Shown here: positions 8,790 through 16,930 of the stretch, piece after piece
Numbering within the stretch: position 1 is the stretch's first letter
Layout: each line of letters opens with the position of its first letter
IMG/VR virus record: IMGVR_UViG_3300005613_000081
Coordinates: 1-54,096 of that record
DNA length: 54,096 nt
Reading direction: 5' to 3' (one strand)
Source of the DNA: a virus
Notes under the pieces: model-generated
What the model was told of the DNA's origin: nothing
Seen by the model: the letters and a program-made list of their open reading frames with translations, nothing else
Database searches by the model: none
Position numbers and translations under genes: made by a program

Positions 8790-10061
8790 ATGTCCTACGA
8801 GAACTTAAAATTAAGAAAAAGGAATTTTACTGTTGATCAGGGGTATTTTTATACTTTTGATGAAGATCAGGATAGTCTGCTTCAAAAGACAGATGATGGG
8901 AGTACTTCGTTCACATATCCACTTGACACTTTGATGACTCAGGAGGTGTTAAGTACTGAATATACAGATCCATATTTTTGGTCGCTTGAAAGTGTTAGTG
9001 GTTATTATAATATGGCTATTAAGCGGTGGAAGATAGATAATTATATTTGCAAGTTGCAGCAGACGTTTACTATAGCTTCTGGTACTGGTAACGTCCCATA
9101 TAATTATCTGTTTAGTTCTGAGGCTTTTTCAGTAGAGCATTATCATACAACTCTGAATGGAGCTACAGTAAGTGGTAGTAGTACTTTATATTTAAATGAA
9201 TATTCAGATAGTGATTCTATGAATTTTACTACTAGCAATGGAGGGCCTTTAGTTTTACATATTGGTCCTAATTCAAACGGGGAAGAAGAAGATGTAGATG
9301 TTTACACTACTATTTCTGGTGGAGTGACTATTAGTGGTACGATTCAATATAATTATGATTCTGGTGATAAGGTAAATTATTATACTTATTTTTGGTTATT
9401 TAATGATTATGATGGAGATGATAGTTCTACCGGAGCATTATATAAATTTGATGCGCATACTGGTGATTATATATCAAAATATTCTGGTGGAGCTTATAAA
9501 GATGTTTCAGCTGCTACTTTTTATAACGTGGATTCATTTACTGAATATGGAGATGTAGATACTTTAGCTTATGTTAAGGGTACTAATACTTTATTTGTTA
9601 ATGTTGGTTCTGATAGTTTATCATATTATGGGTCTATGGTAATGGATAATGTTGAGGACGACGAAGCTACACTTATTAAGGTTTATGATATGGTGATGGA
9701 TGATCAGAATGTTTATAGATTGCAAAAAAAGGCCACTTATTATGGTGATACTGAGAGTTGGACGTATTATAGTTATCAATTATCTAGTCTAGATTCTTTC
9801 GTCACCTCTATTTCATTAGCTGCTTATCCAGCTATTATAGCCGCTAATTTAGTTAGTAATTCTAGTATAGTTGCTTATGTAAAAGATCAGTTTTTACAAC
9901 CTATAGTTGGTAGGCTTGTTAATTTTACAGACGATAATACCGAGGGTATTATAATAGGGTCTCCTGATAATACTGATTCTGATGGGAAAGCTCAAGTAAC
10001 TTATAGATCTGGAGATGATGCAACAGAGGTTAAAATAACAGCTATTGTGGAACAAACATAA
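8790..10061 (+). CDS. Fibre-like protein, 'MSYEN' family copy 1, with C-terminal Big_1-type Ig domain
   Basis: First of three consecutive paralogues that begin M(S/A)YEN and share a beta-propeller-like body with a FTVDQGYFYTFDE opening, an IKRWKIDN strand, a YLFxxEAFSVEHYHT segment and a VYRLQ motif. The last 80 residues (AYPAIIAANLVSNSSIVAYV, then LVNFTDD and DGKAQVTYRSGD) match the layout of bacterial Ig-like domain 1 repeats as in invasins. A carbohydrate- or surface-facing structural role is inferred. Site AAAAGGAGTAAATAAC precedes the ATG. Compared with copy 2 it lacks a discoidin insert of about 120 residues. Confidence 0.75.
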   Translation: MSYENLKLRKRNFTVDQGYFYTFDEDQDSLLQKTDDGSTSFTYPLDTLMTQEVLSTEYTDPYFWSLESVSGYYNMAIKRWKIDNYICKLQQTFTIASGTGNVPYNYLFSSEAFSVEHYHTTLNGATVSGSSTLYLNEYSDSDSMNFTTSNGGPLVLHIGPNSNGEEEDVDVYTTISGGVTISGTIQYNYDSGDKVNYYTYFWLFNDYDGDDSSTGALYKFDAHTGDYISKYSGGAYKDVSAATFYNVDSFTEYGDVDTLAYVKGTNTLFVNVGSDSLSYYGSMVMDNVEDDEATLIKVYDMVMDDQNVYRLQKKATYYGDTESWTYYSYQLSSLDSFVTSISLAAYPAIIAANLVSNSSIVAYVKDQFLQPIVGRLVNFTDDNTEGIIIGSPDNTDSDGKAQVTYRSGDDATEVKITAIVEQT

Positions 10062-10071
10062 AGGGTAAATT

Positions 10072-11709
10072 ATGAGTTATGAAAATATAAGATTTTCAAA
10101 ATCAAATATGGTTGTTGATAGCGGTTATTTTTATATGTTTGATGAAACCAATGATTTATTGACACAAAAACTTGATGATGGTAGTATATCTTTTATTTAT
10201 CCTTTAGATACTCCTCTTTCTAATACAGTTAAAAGCTGTGAATTTGACGGAATTTACTTTTGGACTTTAGAAAATCCTGGTACTGATAGTATTATTAAAA
10301 GATGGAAAATAGAAAATAATACATGTAATTTAAAAGATACTTTTGTATTTGGTGATTTAACTGATCCTGATGGAATATGTGAGTCTAGAACTGTTTATGG
10401 TTTATCCTATCTTTGTTCTAAAGCTTTTGATAATAATGAAAGCAGTGGATATTATCATTCTGCATCTGGATATCCACATTGGATAGGATATGATTTTGGA
10501 GTAGGTAATCAGAAAAAAATAAATAAAGTAAGAATTAAATTTTATTATAACCATTATTCAGAAACAGTTGTTGTACAAGGATCTAATAGTTTAGATGTTA
10601 ACTGGGAAGATAAAGCATGGACAGATATATATACAATGACAGGCATTGATTCCTCAGGACATCAATGGAATGAAAGGGAATTTACTAATAACATAGCTTA
10701 TAGATTTTATAGATTATATGGAGCGGCAGCTGGCCCAGGAGGAAATACATATTGGTGTATATGGGAAATAGAAATGATGATAATTTCTTTAGATTCAGAA
10801 TCTTTTACTGTTGAACATTACCATACCTCATTGTCTACCACAATATCTGGCGGTGATGGTGTTATACAGGTAAGCAATTATTATGATACAGTTATAAGTG
10901 GTGGTGTAACTTTAACTATAGGACCAAATGGTTTATATCAATATGAAGATGTAGTAGTAAATTCTGTAAGTGGTACTAATATTACTTTAGTGTCTGGAAC
11001 ACAATATGACTATGAAATTGGAGATGATGTTGGTTTTTATTTGTATTTATGGGTTTTTGATAATGATGGTGATGGATCTTTGTGTAAAATCGATGCACGA
11101 ACAGGAACTTTGTTAAATCGATACTATGATTCTGAATATGATGATATTAAATCATGTACGTTTTATAAGGTTACTAATGTGTTTGATAATAATGTAGATG
11201 CCTTGATTTATGTTAAATCTAATAATCTTAAGTTTATCAGTGTAGATGATTTAAGTACTTATGGTACGATGATTATGGATAACTTGAGAGTAGATGGAAT
11301 TACGGTTATTCCTATTTATGACATTAGTATTGATATTAAAAATGTGTATAGATTACAAGGTGAAGCTACTTATTATGGTGTAGATAATGATTGGGGAGAT
11401 TTATATAATTATCAGGTATCTACTACTAGACCTTTTGTTGATTCTATAACTGTTGCCGCTAGCCCATTAATTTTACCAGCTAATGCTAAGAATGTTACAC
11501 AGGTAACTGCTGCCGTTTTTGATCAGTATGGGAATGGTTCTGAAAACAAGCCAGTGTCTTTTACAGATGATGATAGTGTAGGATATATACTCACTAATCC
11601 GGCTTATACAGATTATTTTTTTGGCACAGGTCAAGCAAAGACTGCATATAGGGCTGGGGTAGTAGAACATACAGTTAATATAGAGGGGACTGTTACACAA
11701 TATGATTAA
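10072..11709 (+). CDS. Fibre-like protein, 'MSYEN' family copy 2, with inserted discoidin domain
   Basis: Starts 10 bases after copy 1 and aligns with it along its whole length (GYFYMFDE, IKRWKIENN, FTVEHYHTSL, VYRLQGEATYYG, C-terminal Ig-like SFTDDDSVGYIL). The 122-residue length excess is a single block at about residues 103-240, containing KAFDNNESSGYYHSASG, WIGYDFG, then VRIKFYYNHYSE, WTDIYTMTG and a terminal WEIEMM. This is the layout of F5/8 type C (discoidin) carbohydrate-binding domains and resembles the one at about residues 1134-1269 of the 24425 protein. The binding site AAAGGGTAAATT is moderate. Confidence 0.75.
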   Translation: MSYENIRFSKSNMVVDSGYFYMFDETNDLLTQKLDDGSISFIYPLDTPLSNTVKSCEFDGIYFWTLENPGTDSIIKRWKIENNTCNLKDTFVFGDLTDPDGICESRTVYGLSYLCSKAFDNNESSGYYHSASGYPHWIGYDFGVGNQKKINKVRIKFYYNHYSETVVVQGSNSLDVNWEDKAWTDIYTMTGIDSSGHQWNEREFTNNIAYRFYRLYGAAAGPGGNTYWCIWEIEMMIISLDSESFTVEHYHTSLSTTISGGDGVIQVSNYYDTVISGGVTLTIGPNGLYQYEDVVVNSVSGTNITLVSGTQYDYEIGDDVGFYLYLWVFDNDGDGSLCKIDARTGTLLNRYYDSEYDDIKSCTFYKVTNVFDNNVDALIYVKSNNLKFISVDDLSTYGTMIMDNLRVDGITVIPIYDISIDIKNVYRLQGEATYYGVDNDWGDLYNYQVSTTRPFVDSITVAASPLILPANAKNVTQVTAAVFDQYGNGSENKPVSFTDDDSVGYILTNPAYTDYFFGTGQAKTAYRAGVVEHTVNIEGTVTQYD

Positions 11710-11720
11710 GGTGTTTATTT

Positions 11721-14324
11721 ATGGCATATGAAAATGTTCAATTCCCATGTAAAAATTTTTGTATATTTCCCATAGTTGGTAATTTTTGTAGTATTGACTA
11801 TGATAATAGTTTGATGCAAGTAAAAAATTCGAGCGGGGATTTGATAAAAATATATAATTTAGATAATAGTGTTAATGAAATTGTATCTATAGAGTATGTT
11901 GGTCCAAGAGATGTTGGGGTATCATTAAGCCAGTTGGGGGAATGTTTACCTTTTTTTAGTTTAGATAGAGACGACGATGTTTATTTTATTAGAGAATGGC
12001 GATTAAATGCATCGAATTCGCAATTAGAATTGTATAATACCATAAGTGGGTCAGTTAATGACATTGATTGTTATGATATGTCTGTTGAATATTATTCTAC
12101 AGAATTTGCGGATGCTACAGTAACTGGTACTGGTCGAATAAAAATAGATGACTACAGTAATATATCTATTGGTGATCAGTTGTTGTTGGGTCCAAGTAGT
12201 GATATGGATAATCAATACGCATTTGAATGGGCGGAAGTAACAACTGTCAGTGGTGAATGGGTTTATATTACTTCGGAAGGAGTTACTCCACCACATTATG
12301 AATATGATGATGGGGATAAAATCACTTATTATAAAGATATTTTTCTTTTTAGTGATAATGATCAATATGGTAATACTACTAAAGGGTCTTTGTATAGGAT
12401 AGATTCTAGTGATGGGTCTATTTTGAATGTAGAAGATAGTGGTATTTATTCTGGTGTAAGAGCTTCTGCGTGGAGTTCTGTTTATCAGTGTATAGGAATG
12501 GTTAATGGGTCAAATTTGTTATATATTGATCCTGGTAATGAGTATGATGTACAAAAATCACATGTATTAACTAATATAGAGAGTGATTATGTAACAACTA
12601 TTCCAGTTTATGATTTAATTTTTGATTCAAATACTATTTATAGGTTACAACAAAAGATAACATTAAAAGATGATGATGGTGATAGGTCTACTACAGATTG
12701 GTCACCTTATTACAATTACCACCAAGATACTATAGCGCCTTATACTAGTAGTATATCGCTATCTGTAGATCCAGATGGCGTGGTGTTAAATGATGATCAG
12801 GTAACTATAACAGCTGTAGTTAGAGATCAATATGGGGTTGGGTTATTAAGTAAATTACTTTATTTTACTAAGACCGGTGGAGATATGGGTGGTAGTTTTG
12901 ATCCCATAAATGGTCAGGTATATACAAATGCTAGTGGTATAGCTACTATTATATATAATACTGGGGATTATGATTTGGGTGGTACTAATTCAGAAATAGA
13001 TATAAAAGCAAAAACCGATGGATCTTCTACTTTGACTGGAAGTTCATATGTTTGGGATAATGTTTCTTTATTTTTATACAGTAATTTTACTATTAATTTA
13101 ATAAATTTTACACAAAAACCAACTTTAAGTGGTGTTTGGCCCACTTATGGGTCTGATTTATATAATCAAATATATATGACTCAGATAAGTGGGATGGAAA
13201 GTGAATTTAATGTTAAACAATTAAATAAATTTCAATTTCCTGGTGGTCCCTGGAGTATAAATTCAGCACCTAACGATAATACAACTGTTATAAGGCAATT
13301 GTTAGATAGAGAGGACAAGTTAAAACTTGACCAATTGGTTAATCCATTTGAGAAGGTAGTATATGCTTTTCAGGATGAGGGGCAATCTAATGATTTACAA
13401 ATAAGTCAAACCTATGTTAGTAGACATTTAAGTTCTGGACATCAAGATGATGTGGATATAGACCAATTTAGATTTGTAGAAGATGCTATCCCAGCATTTT
13501 GGTCAGAAAAAAATTCTAAGGATACTGATATATGGATAAGATTAAGACCATTTGCCTATGATTTAAATGGTAGTACATTAATTTTCAGGGTAAGAGAAAT
13601 TTCCTACGCTGGTGATACTGGTTATGTAAATGTTACATCGTCTTGTGTAGTAACTCCGTTTGATGCTGGTGGTAGTTTACAAGGGCTAGATATACTTTAT
13701 AATCCAAACAATGATTTTCATCACAATGCTGTTGTGTATGTTAGTATAGAAGTATACGATAACGCTCCTGTTCCAAATATTATATTAACTGACTATTGGT
13801 TTAGAATAATACCAGATTATACTACTCCTTATATAACTAATGAGGACCCATCAAGGGAGGAGGAAGATGTTGTAGTTAATACTAATATATCTTTTGATAT
13901 TATAGATGTTGGTGTTGGTGTAGATATTGATACACTAGAGTTTTATGTAAATGCTAGAAAGGTTAATACATATTCTGTTTCGAATATATCTGGGGGGTAT
14001 CATGTAAGTTATAATCCTAGTAATAATTTTTATTACGGTGAAAATGTGGAAGTTACGGTTAAAGTAAAGGATGCTTCAGATAATGAAAATATGCTATATG
14101 ACATGTGGAGGTTTTATGTAATAGGTAGTACTGGACCATGGATTGATAGAGGTAGTTTTAATCCAAAAAATTGCTCTTATGGTGTTTATAGAAAACAGAC
14201 TGGTATATATTTTAATGTTTATAGTATTGATGATACAGGTGTTGATAGGGAAAGTATATTAGTTACTATTGGTGGTAAGGAAAGACAGGTTGTTATTACT
14301 CCTATAATTTATAGGCAGGAATAA
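11721..14324 (+). CDS. Fibre-like protein, 'MAYEN' family copy 3, multi-Ig (867 aa)
   Basis: The N-terminal 330 residues are the third copy of the family (MAYENVQFPCKNF, IREWRLN, VEYYSTEF, IYRLQQK). They are followed by a Big_1-type domain (SVDPDGVVLNDDQVTITAVV, YTNASGIATIIYNTGD), a region resembling cadherin or fibre spacers, and Ig-like domains (PYITNEDPSREEEDVVVN, then a VTVKVKDASDNEN strand). The final Ig-like unit stops abruptly after VTIGGKERQVVITPIIYRQE, about half a domain, hinting at truncation. Upstream site TAAGGTG is adequate. Probable exposed tail fibre; the ligand is unknown. Confidence 0.75.
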   Translation: MAYENVQFPCKNFCIFPIVGNFCSIDYDNSLMQVKNSSGDLIKIYNLDNSVNEIVSIEYVGPRDVGVSLSQLGECLPFFSLDRDDDVYFIREWRLNASNSQLELYNTISGSVNDIDCYDMSVEYYSTEFADATVTGTGRIKIDDYSNISIGDQLLLGPSSDMDNQYAFEWAEVTTVSGEWVYITSEGVTPPHYEYDDGDKITYYKDIFLFSDNDQYGNTTKGSLYRIDSSDGSILNVEDSGIYSGVRASAWSSVYQCIGMVNGSNLLYIDPGNEYDVQKSHVLTNIESDYVTTIPVYDLIFDSNTIYRLQQKITLKDDDGDRSTTDWSPYYNYHQDTIAPYTSSISLSVDPDGVVLNDDQVTITAVVRDQYGVGLLSKLLYFTKTGGDMGGSFDPINGQVYTNASGIATIIYNTGDYDLGGTNSEIDIKAKTDGSSTLTGSSYVWDNVSLFLYSNFTINLINFTQKPTLSGVWPTYGSDLYNQIYMTQISGMESEFNVKQLNKFQFPGGPWSINSAPNDNTTVIRQLLDREDKLKLDQLVNPFEKVVYAFQDEGQSNDLQISQTYVSRHLSSGHQDDVDIDQFRFVEDAIPAFWSEKNSKDTDIWIRLRPFAYDLNGSTLIFRVREISYAGDTGYVNVTSSCVVTPFDAGGSLQGLDILYNPNNDFHHNAVVYVSIEVYDNAPVPNIILTDYWFRIIPDYTTPYITNEDPSREEEDVVVNTNISFDIIDVGVGVDIDTLEFYVNARKVNTYSVSNISGGYHVSYNPSNNFYYGENVEVTVKVKDASDNENMLYDMWRFYVIGSTGPWIDRGSFNPKNCSYGVYRKQTGIYFNVYSIDDTGVDRESILVTIGGKERQVVITPIIYRQE

Positions 14325-14398
14325 TCTAACTAATATATATAGAGGACATTATTAAGTAGTAAATTGTAATTTATAAAATAATATTGTGTTGAGATAAA

Positions 14399-15826
14399 AT
14401 GGATAAATTAACAATTAGTGCAGCTTATTATACATCTACAGATACTGATGGTCAATCTAATTTAGATGTGTCAGCATCTCATTTTATAGATGGTGATGTT
14501 GGGTCTTACACAAATTTAGGTCCTGGACGTACTGCAGCAAGTATTGGTGGAGATTTAGGTTCTGCAAAGCCTGTTTCTAGAATTGAAACTTCTACGGATG
14601 CTGATTCATGGTCTAATTTTAAGGTTTTTTATAATTCTACTAATGGATCTTCTGGTTGGACTGAGGTTAGTAATTTAAGTGTTGATAAATATAATGCTGC
14701 TGGTGAAGGAGTTGGCGGACAATACCTTAATCAGTGGAATTTTACAGAAGTAAGTGCTAGATGGTGGAAAGTATGGGGAGATGACGGTAGTTCTACTGGT
14801 GCTCAGTCCGTTAGAGAGTTAGAAATATACGGTGTTACACCTAGTAGTAGTAGTTCTAGTTCTGAGTCTAGTTCTTCTAGCTCAGAGTCCAGTTCTTCAT
14901 CTAGTTCAAGTGAGTCTAGTTCTAGTTCAAGTGAGTCTAGCTCTAGTTCAGAATCTAGCTCAAGTAGTTCAAGTGAATCAAGTTCAAGTAGTTCAAGTGA
15001 ATCTAGTTCTAGTAGTTCTAGTTCAAGTGAGTCTAGTTCTAGTTCAAGTGAGTCTAGTTCTAGTTCAAGTGAGTATAGTTCTAGTTCAAGTGAGTCTAGT
15101 TCTAGTTCAAGTGAGTCTAGTTCAAGTAGTTCAAGCGAATCTAGTTCTAGTAGTTCTAGTTCAGAATCTAGTTCTAGTTCAAGTGAATCAAGTTCTAGTT
15201 CTAGTTCAGCTGATCAGACTTTAGTTATAGACAATTTTTCTATGAATGTCGGTGAATGGTTGTCAATTGTAGATTTGGATTCGTTTAGTGTAGATGTGGT
15301 AGACCATAAGTATAATGTTAGTGTGTCTGGTACTTATTTTTTGTGTGATGGGTATGTTGTACCCACAAGTTATTCTGGAATAAATGATGGTTACAAATTT
15401 TATTATTCTCCTACCACAATTAGTGGTGAATTAGATTTAACTATTCATGCTAAGAATGATAATAATGAGGTTAAAGAAGAGGATTATCATATATTATATG
15501 GATATAATGTATCATTTAATCAAATAATAGATTGGGGAGTTAATACAGATGTTGTTGTAACTATAGATGTAAAAAATGAGGTTTCATGTCCTAACACTGA
15601 GGGGGATGCTTTTTATTTTAGAACGGCTGATTTTCATTCATATGATTTGAATGCTGTTGTTAGGGCTGTAGAATCTACTGATTTAAACGCTGTTATTTAT
15701 CCTCAAAATACATTTTTCTTTTACGGAAGGACTTATAGTGTTACTATATCTGGAGTTAGGGATTATGCTGGGAATGATATGGAGAATTTTAATTTTACTT
15801 TTACGATTGAGAACCCAAATAATTAG
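14399..15826 (+). CDS. Discoidin-Ser-rich-Ig adhesin-like fibre protein (475 aa)
   Basis: Residues 1-149 form an F5/8 type C-like domain (ISAAYYTSTD, ASHFIDGD, GGDLGSAK, SRIETSTDADSW, FKVFYNST, ARWWKVWGD, ELEIYG). Residues about 149-269 are almost only Ser with regularly spaced Glu. Residues 270-475 are beta-rich and end in an Ig-like strand pair, TYSVTISGVRDYAGNDM, typical of bacterial Ig-like repeats, with two DLNAV(V/I) motifs inside. The domain and linker are nearly copied in the 36409 protein. The binding site is weak (TTGAG) and a TGA stop lies two codons before the ATG, so no earlier start exists. Inferred role: surface or glycan recognition by the tail. Confidence 0.8.
   Translation: MDKLTISAAYYTSTDTDGQSNLDVSASHFIDGDVGSYTNLGPGRTAASIGGDLGSAKPVSRIETSTDADSWSNFKVFYNSTNGSSGWTEVSNLSVDKYNAAGEGVGGQYLNQWNFTEVSARWWKVWGDDGSSTGAQSVRELEIYGVTPSSSSSSSESSSSSSESSSSSSSSESSSSSSESSSSSESSSSSSSESSSSSSSESSSSSSSSSESSSSSSESSSSSSEYSSSSSESSSSSSESSSSSSSESSSSSSSSESSSSSSESSSSSSSADQTLVIDNFSMNVGEWLSIVDLDSFSVDVVDHKYNVSVSGTYFLCDGYVVPTSYSGINDGYKFYYSPTTISGELDLTIHAKNDNNEVKEEDYHILYGYNVSFNQIIDWGVNTDVVVTIDVKNEVSCPNTEGDAFYFRTADFHSYDLNAVVRAVESTDLNAVIYPQNTFFFYGRTYSVTISGVRDYAGNDMENFNFTFTIENPNN
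14521..14695 (+). repeat. Discoidin cassette, dispersed copy A (pair with 37086-37260)
   Basis: These 175 bases match 37086-37260 with 4 substitutions by my base-by-base comparison (about 98 percent), although the copies lie about 22.5 kb apart in different genes. The similarity continues at lower level on both sides. Confidence 0.9.
14844..15206 (+). repeat. Ser/Glu codon microsatellite (linker of the 14399 protein)
   Basis: A run of AGT, TCT and TCA codons punctuated by GAG/GAA (unit like TCTAGTTCTAGTTCAAGTGA), about 120 codons long. Near-hexameric TCTAGT periodicity makes it prone to slippage and recombination. Confidence 0.9.
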
Positions 15827-15835
15827 GGAGGAAGT

Positions 15836-16915
15836 ATGAAAAGGCTTACATATGAATTTGTTAAGGAACAGTTTGAAAAGGAAGGGTATGAGTTATTGAG
15901 TAAGGAATATGTAAATGCTAAAACTAAATTAGAATATAGATGTCCTAAAGGGCATAGGCATAATATTAAATTTAGTGATTGGAGACAAAATAGGAGGTGT
16001 CCTATTTGTTCAAGAGAAAAGGGAGTTGCTAAGAGGCGAGTACCCTTAGAGTTTATTAAAGCATCTTTTAAAGAAGAAGGTTATATTCTTTTAAGCACGG
16101 AATATAAAAATTGTGATTATAAATTAGATTACATTTGTCCGGAAGGGCATAAACACAGTATTTCATGGCATAATTGGAAAAGTGGTTGGCGTTGCCCTTA
16201 TTGTTATGATGAGTTTAGGAGAGGTCAAGCAACTAAAAAGACAATTGAATTTATTAGAGAACAGTTCAAAAATGAAAATTATAAACTTTTGACTGAAAAG
16301 TATGCCGATGCTCATCAGAAATTAGAGTATATTTGTCCTAATGGTCATAAGAGTGATATTAATTGGAATGTTTGGCAACAAGGGCATAGGTGTTTTTATT
16401 GTGCTATTGATAGAACTGCTGATAAAAATAGATTAAATATAGAATTTATAAGAACCGAGTTTGTTAAAGAAAACTATCAGCTTTTAACTAACAAATATAA
16501 AAACGCTCATCAAAAATTAGAGTATGTCTGCCCAGAAGGGCATAAACATAAAATAAGTTGGAGTGATTGGAAACAGGGTAATAGGTGTCCTTATTGTGCT
16601 ATTGTAGCTTCAAAAGGCGAAATCGAAGTAAGAAATTTTATTGAATCTTTAGAAATTAAAGTTTCGCCGAATGATCGAAGCCAAATTTTTAACCCGGAAA
16701 CTAGAAATGGTTTAGAATTAGATATTTTCATACCAGTCCTAAACAAAGCCATCGAATATAATGGTGAATATTGGCATCAAAACAAAAATAAAGATTTGCT
16801 TAAACAGGAATTGTGTAAGTTAAAAAATATAGAATTATTAACGGTGTGGGAGAATGATTGGAAAAAAGAAAAAAATATTTGTGAGAATAAAATAAAAGAA
16901 TTCATATTTAATTAA
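15836..16915 (+). CDS. Free-standing homing-type endonuclease, four zinc modules plus Vsr-like nuclease (copy 1)
   Basis: Four tandem modules of about 65 residues each contain EFI-x-x-x-F, L(L/I)(S/T), then C-P-x-G-H and C-P-x-C; the putative zinc ligands are Cys36/His40/Cys55/Cys58 and equivalents near 101-123, 167-189 and 232-254. The C-terminal domain (about 260-359) has EVRNFIESL, ELDIFIP (Asp296) and AIEYNGEYWH (Glu307, His314), matching Vsr-like/EDxHD or PD-(D/E)XK homing nucleases of phages. Such enzymes cut alleles lacking their gene and spread by repair. It starts 9 bases after the fibre gene with a GGGAGGAAGT site. Two paralogues are at 31088 and 35278. Confidence 0.85.
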   Translation: MKRLTYEFVKEQFEKEGYELLSKEYVNAKTKLEYRCPKGHRHNIKFSDWRQNRRCPICSREKGVAKRRVPLEFIKASFKEEGYILLSTEYKNCDYKLDYICPEGHKHSISWHNWKSGWRCPYCYDEFRRGQATKKTIEFIREQFKNENYKLLTEKYADAHQKLEYICPNGHKSDINWNVWQQGHRCFYCAIDRTADKNRLNIEFIRTEFVKENYQLLTNKYKNAHQKLEYVCPEGHKHKISWSDWKQGNRCPYCAIVASKGEIEVRNFIESLEIKVSPNDRSQIFNPETRNGLELDIFIPVLNKAIEYNGEYWHQNKNKDLLKQELCKLKNIELLTVWENDWKKEKNICENKIKEFIFN

Positions 16916-16930
16916 AGGAGGTTTTTAATT

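Noticed and set aside
12051-12365. Minus-strand open frame of about 104 codons opposite the 867-residue fibre gene, and similar ones elsewhere
   Set aside because: Ile/Thr/Asn-rich shadows of the plus-strand codons, without start signals.
14832-15224. Long Leu/Val/Gln-rich open frame overlapping the Ser-rich tract (also 37394-37774 and 37952-38743)
   Set aside because: It is the shifted reading of the TCTAGT-like Ser codon repeats (CTAGTT reads Leu-Val); no start site of its own and pure low complexity.
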